The notes under the pieces: generated by a model | The model's input: only the letters and a program-made list of their open reading frames with translations | Told to the model about the DNA's origin: nothing | The model's database searches: none | Assembly (NCBI GenBank): GCA_947175225.1 | Contig: CAMWLX010000174.1 | Location: forward strand, 1 to 7,334 | Direction: 5' to 3' | Source: an uncultured Porphyromonadaceae bacterium | GTDB taxonomy: Bacteria; Bacteroidota; Bacteroidia; Bacteroidales; Muribaculaceae | Length of the DNA: 7,334 nt | Position numbers and translations under genes: made by a program | In this document: positions 5,615-7,334 of the stretch, in pieces | Position numbering within the stretch: position 1 is the first letter of the stretch | Layout of the letters: the number at the start of each line of letters is the position of its first letter

Positions 5615-7334
5615 GCGTGGAACAAACTTACCGGCAAATTCTTCACCCTTTGTTTCGATAATGATTACTTTGTTTATGGTGTTATCAGAGTTGCGAGTGA
5701 GCATAAGGAAATCTGGATAGTAATCCCCATCTAACTTCCATGCTCTTCCACGCTTGGTGTAGCATCTTATATAGAAATCTGTGAGTGTGTCATCGCCATT
5801 GAAATAGAATTCAATACCGCTCATCTCTTTGCTTTTTAGATGATTGATTATTGACTCAAAATAATCTTTCTCTAATGTACTGTCAAGATGATATGGTAGA
5901 TAATGGTATGTGCGGTCATTAACCGATTTTTCTGTTTCAGGAAGTGGGATATTGTGCTCAATCAGATACTTGCGAACTTCGTCCGATATTGTTTCGGCCG
6001 GTTTGTCATCCGAGTTGATAATATCGTTCACTTTTGCTTGATCTGGAATGTATATCTCACTTCGGCTTACATCTTTGGTGTCGGGAAGTACTCCCACTTT
6101 TAGTAGAGTGGCACTTTCCGGAACAAGTTCTTCCGTAGTGTTGAATCTACGGATGGTTGCAAAGCAATTACGGATGTCAGCTCTGACTCGCCGTTGGTCT
6201 ATTCTTGAATTATATATTAAAGAGCCGTCACCAGATACGGTTATCTTCTCAAATAATTCATGAAGAAGCACCTCATACCTCAAAAGCAGATTCAGGGGGA
6301 GAAGACCAAAACTCTCTTTCACAATAAGGTCAAGCCACGAACGGAACGAAATCGCATCACATATGCCATAGTTGACAGCACTTTCTGACGCAATATCTTC
6401 GTCTGTTAGGCTCTGTGTGTAAATAACTGCGGTGTCAAGACCTGGAGGCTGATAATTCCGCAAGTATTCTTTGATGTCAGAAACTTTTTCAGTTTCAACT
6501 GTATCGTAGTTAATTTTTATCTGATAGAAGTCGAAATTAGGAAGTTTGAGCTTCTCCATTCGGGAATAGCGATTGACTGAAATGACTCCCTCCGGTCGCT
6601 TGCCTCCGAATTCCTTAATGGTAATATATTGCTGCTCTTGCAACTGCTGATTAAGTTTATCGGCATTGAACTTATTGAGCCAAATGAGTGCAGTTTCTTG
6701 ATTGGCACAATCAATCTCGCGCAGGCAGCGGCAACTAATCTGCAAGACCATATTTTGCGGACAGGAGTTGCGCTGAGAAAGAATAACTCCGGCAAGACTT
6801 TTACAATTCCACCCTTCGCGACCAATGCCTACTAAAAGTATAATCCTTTTCTTTGACAGCGGAGAATCAAGAGTAGGGAACTCAAATTGTGCATCTTCAT
6901 CAGCTTTGTATTGGGTGTTACCCTTGTGATATTTAAGTACCGTTTCAGCAATATTAAATCCTAACTCCTCACATATATTACATACTTCCGGATATACTTC
7001 CTCTTCCAAAACGGCAATAGATGGAGCGTATATTGCAACTTTTGCGCAATTACCATTAGAGTAGGTGGTATCTTTATATCGTTCAAAGAATTCCCTAAGA
7101 CCTCGTGATATGATTTCAGAGGACTCAAGATTGGCATGACGGACTGTCGGGATTTTCAGAAAGTTTCCGATACCTTTTATAAGAGGATAGTATGTAACGA
7201 CATTGGCATACTGAGTACACTTAATGGATAAATCGGAGTTTATTTGAATCTTAGATGCGGGATCCATATTGGGTGTACCAGAAAAACCGAGTACAGAGTT
7301 GAAGTTGCTTTGAAGCATCCATTTATTTACTACC
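5471..7334 (-). CDS. Type III restriction Res-like helicase-nuclease, 5'-partial and frameshifted near its 3' end
   Basis: This is an ATP-dependent DNA translocase and endonuclease subunit, expected to act in the cytoplasm with the methyltransferase encoded next. The reading frame is open to the window edge (in-frame codons VVNKW precede the first Met at 7318), so that Met is internal and the Walker A and DEAH-type motifs lie outside the window. Numbering from that Met, visible SF2 signatures are motif III FSGTP (12-16), motif V GIGREGWN (164-171) and motif VI QISCRCLR (193-200), where Cys stands in place of the usual Gly before the Arg. A PD-(D/E)XK nuclease follows: YPDF with D536, then IIIETKG with E555 and K557, the order known from type III Res proteins. 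After residue 569 the frame shifts and the last 46 residues look non-native. Family assignment is firm; whether it is a true type III enzyme or a relative in an Hma-type system is inference. Confidence 0.88.
   Translation of the reverse strand, partial: VVNKWMLQSNFNSVLGFSGTPNMDPASKIQINSDLSIKCTQYANVVTYYPLIKGIGNFLKIPTVRHANLESSEIISRGLREFFERYKDTTYSNGNCAKVAIYAPSIAVLEEEVYPEVCNICEELGFNIAETVLKYHKGNTQYKADEDAQFEFPTLDSPLSKKRIILLVGIGREGWNCKSLAGVILSQRNSCPQNMVLQISCRCLREIDCANQETALIWLNKFNADKLNQQLQEQQYITIKEFGGKRPEGVISVNRYSRMEKLKLPNFDFYQIKINYDTVETEKVSDIKEYLRNYQPPGLDTAVIYTQSLTDEDIASESAVNYGICDAISFRSWLDLIVKESFGLLPLNLLLRYEVLLHELFEKITVSGDGSLIYNSRIDQRRVRADIRNCFATIRRFNTTEELVPESATLLKVGVLPDTKDVSRSEIYIPDQAKVNDIINSDDKPAETISDEVRKYLIEHNIPLPETEKSVNDRTYHYLPYHLDSTLEKDYFESIINHLKSKEMSGIEFYFNGDDTLTDFYIRCYTKRGRAWKLDGDYYPDFLMLTRNSDNTINKVIIIETKGEEFAGKFVPRKNSWRTLLLNSTMIKPGSLALTFSISKTRLQKRNVFRKQSIELTHSY

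Noticed and set aside
5603..5620. Programmed -1 ribosomal frameshift in the helicase-nuclease
   Set aside because: The in-frame codons CGC AAA AAT TCA do not form a standard X XXY YYZ slippery heptamer, and I see no convincing stimulatory stem downstream; a lost base or error is simpler.
6517..6825. 102-codon minus-strand frame inside the helicase gene
   Set aside because: It lies in another frame over helicase motif VI and following residues; the helicase frame carries recognisable motifs and this one does not.
1..7334. BREX, DISARM or Type I restriction locus
   Set aside because: No PglZ-type phosphatase, BrxL/BrxC, DUF1998 or phospholipase D component and no HsdS specificity subunit is present; the methyltransferase has beta-class Mod order.

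Overview
All recognisable genes lie on the minus strand and form one tightly packed, unidirectional gene cluster, so transcription runs from position 7334 toward position 1. The window begins and ends inside genes. There is no intergenic stretch longer than about 11 bases, and no RNA gene, terminator, promoter, mobile element or CRISPR array is visible. The host is most likely a member of Bacteroidota (Bacteroidales-like). This is an inference from the AT-rich coding sequence, the lack of a Shine-Dalgarno motif before all four visible starts, and the general look of the restriction proteins.

In transcription order the genes are: (1) the C-terminal two thirds or so of a type III restriction (Res)-like superfamily 2 helicase with a C-terminal PD-(D/E)XK nuclease (7334 to about 5466), carrying a one-base frameshift near its end; (2) a complete beta-class, Mod-like N6-adenine DNA methyltransferase (5458-3587); (3) a 764-residue cytoplasmic protein with two GHKL ATPase modules, an N-terminal Hsp90/MORC/MutL-like one and a C-terminal histidine-kinase one preceded by a coiled coil and an H-box (3584-1290); (4) a 348-residue response-regulator-like protein with an intact receiver domain and an unrecognised C-terminal effector (1289-243); (5) the start of a fifth gene of unknown function (238-1, open at the window edge).

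The likely reading is a defence locus. A helicase-nuclease and its methyltransferase form a type III-like restriction-modification core. A soluble two-component phosphorelay and a downstream partner are co-transcribed with it. The first three genes resemble the helicase-methylase-ATPase arrangement that I recall being named Hma in the PADLOC catalogue. The added receiver protein and fifth gene suggest a phosphotransfer-controlled version, which is the most interesting hypothesis here.

Three sequence-level signals deserve attention. The frameshift in the helicase-nuclease can be undone by one A in a short A run. The methyltransferase target-recognition region is a sharply AT-rich island (about 31% GC against about 42% in its flanks), as expected for specificity swapping. 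There is also an abrupt base-composition step between the methyltransferase and the kinase gene, suggesting that the restriction core and the signalling cassette have separate histories.
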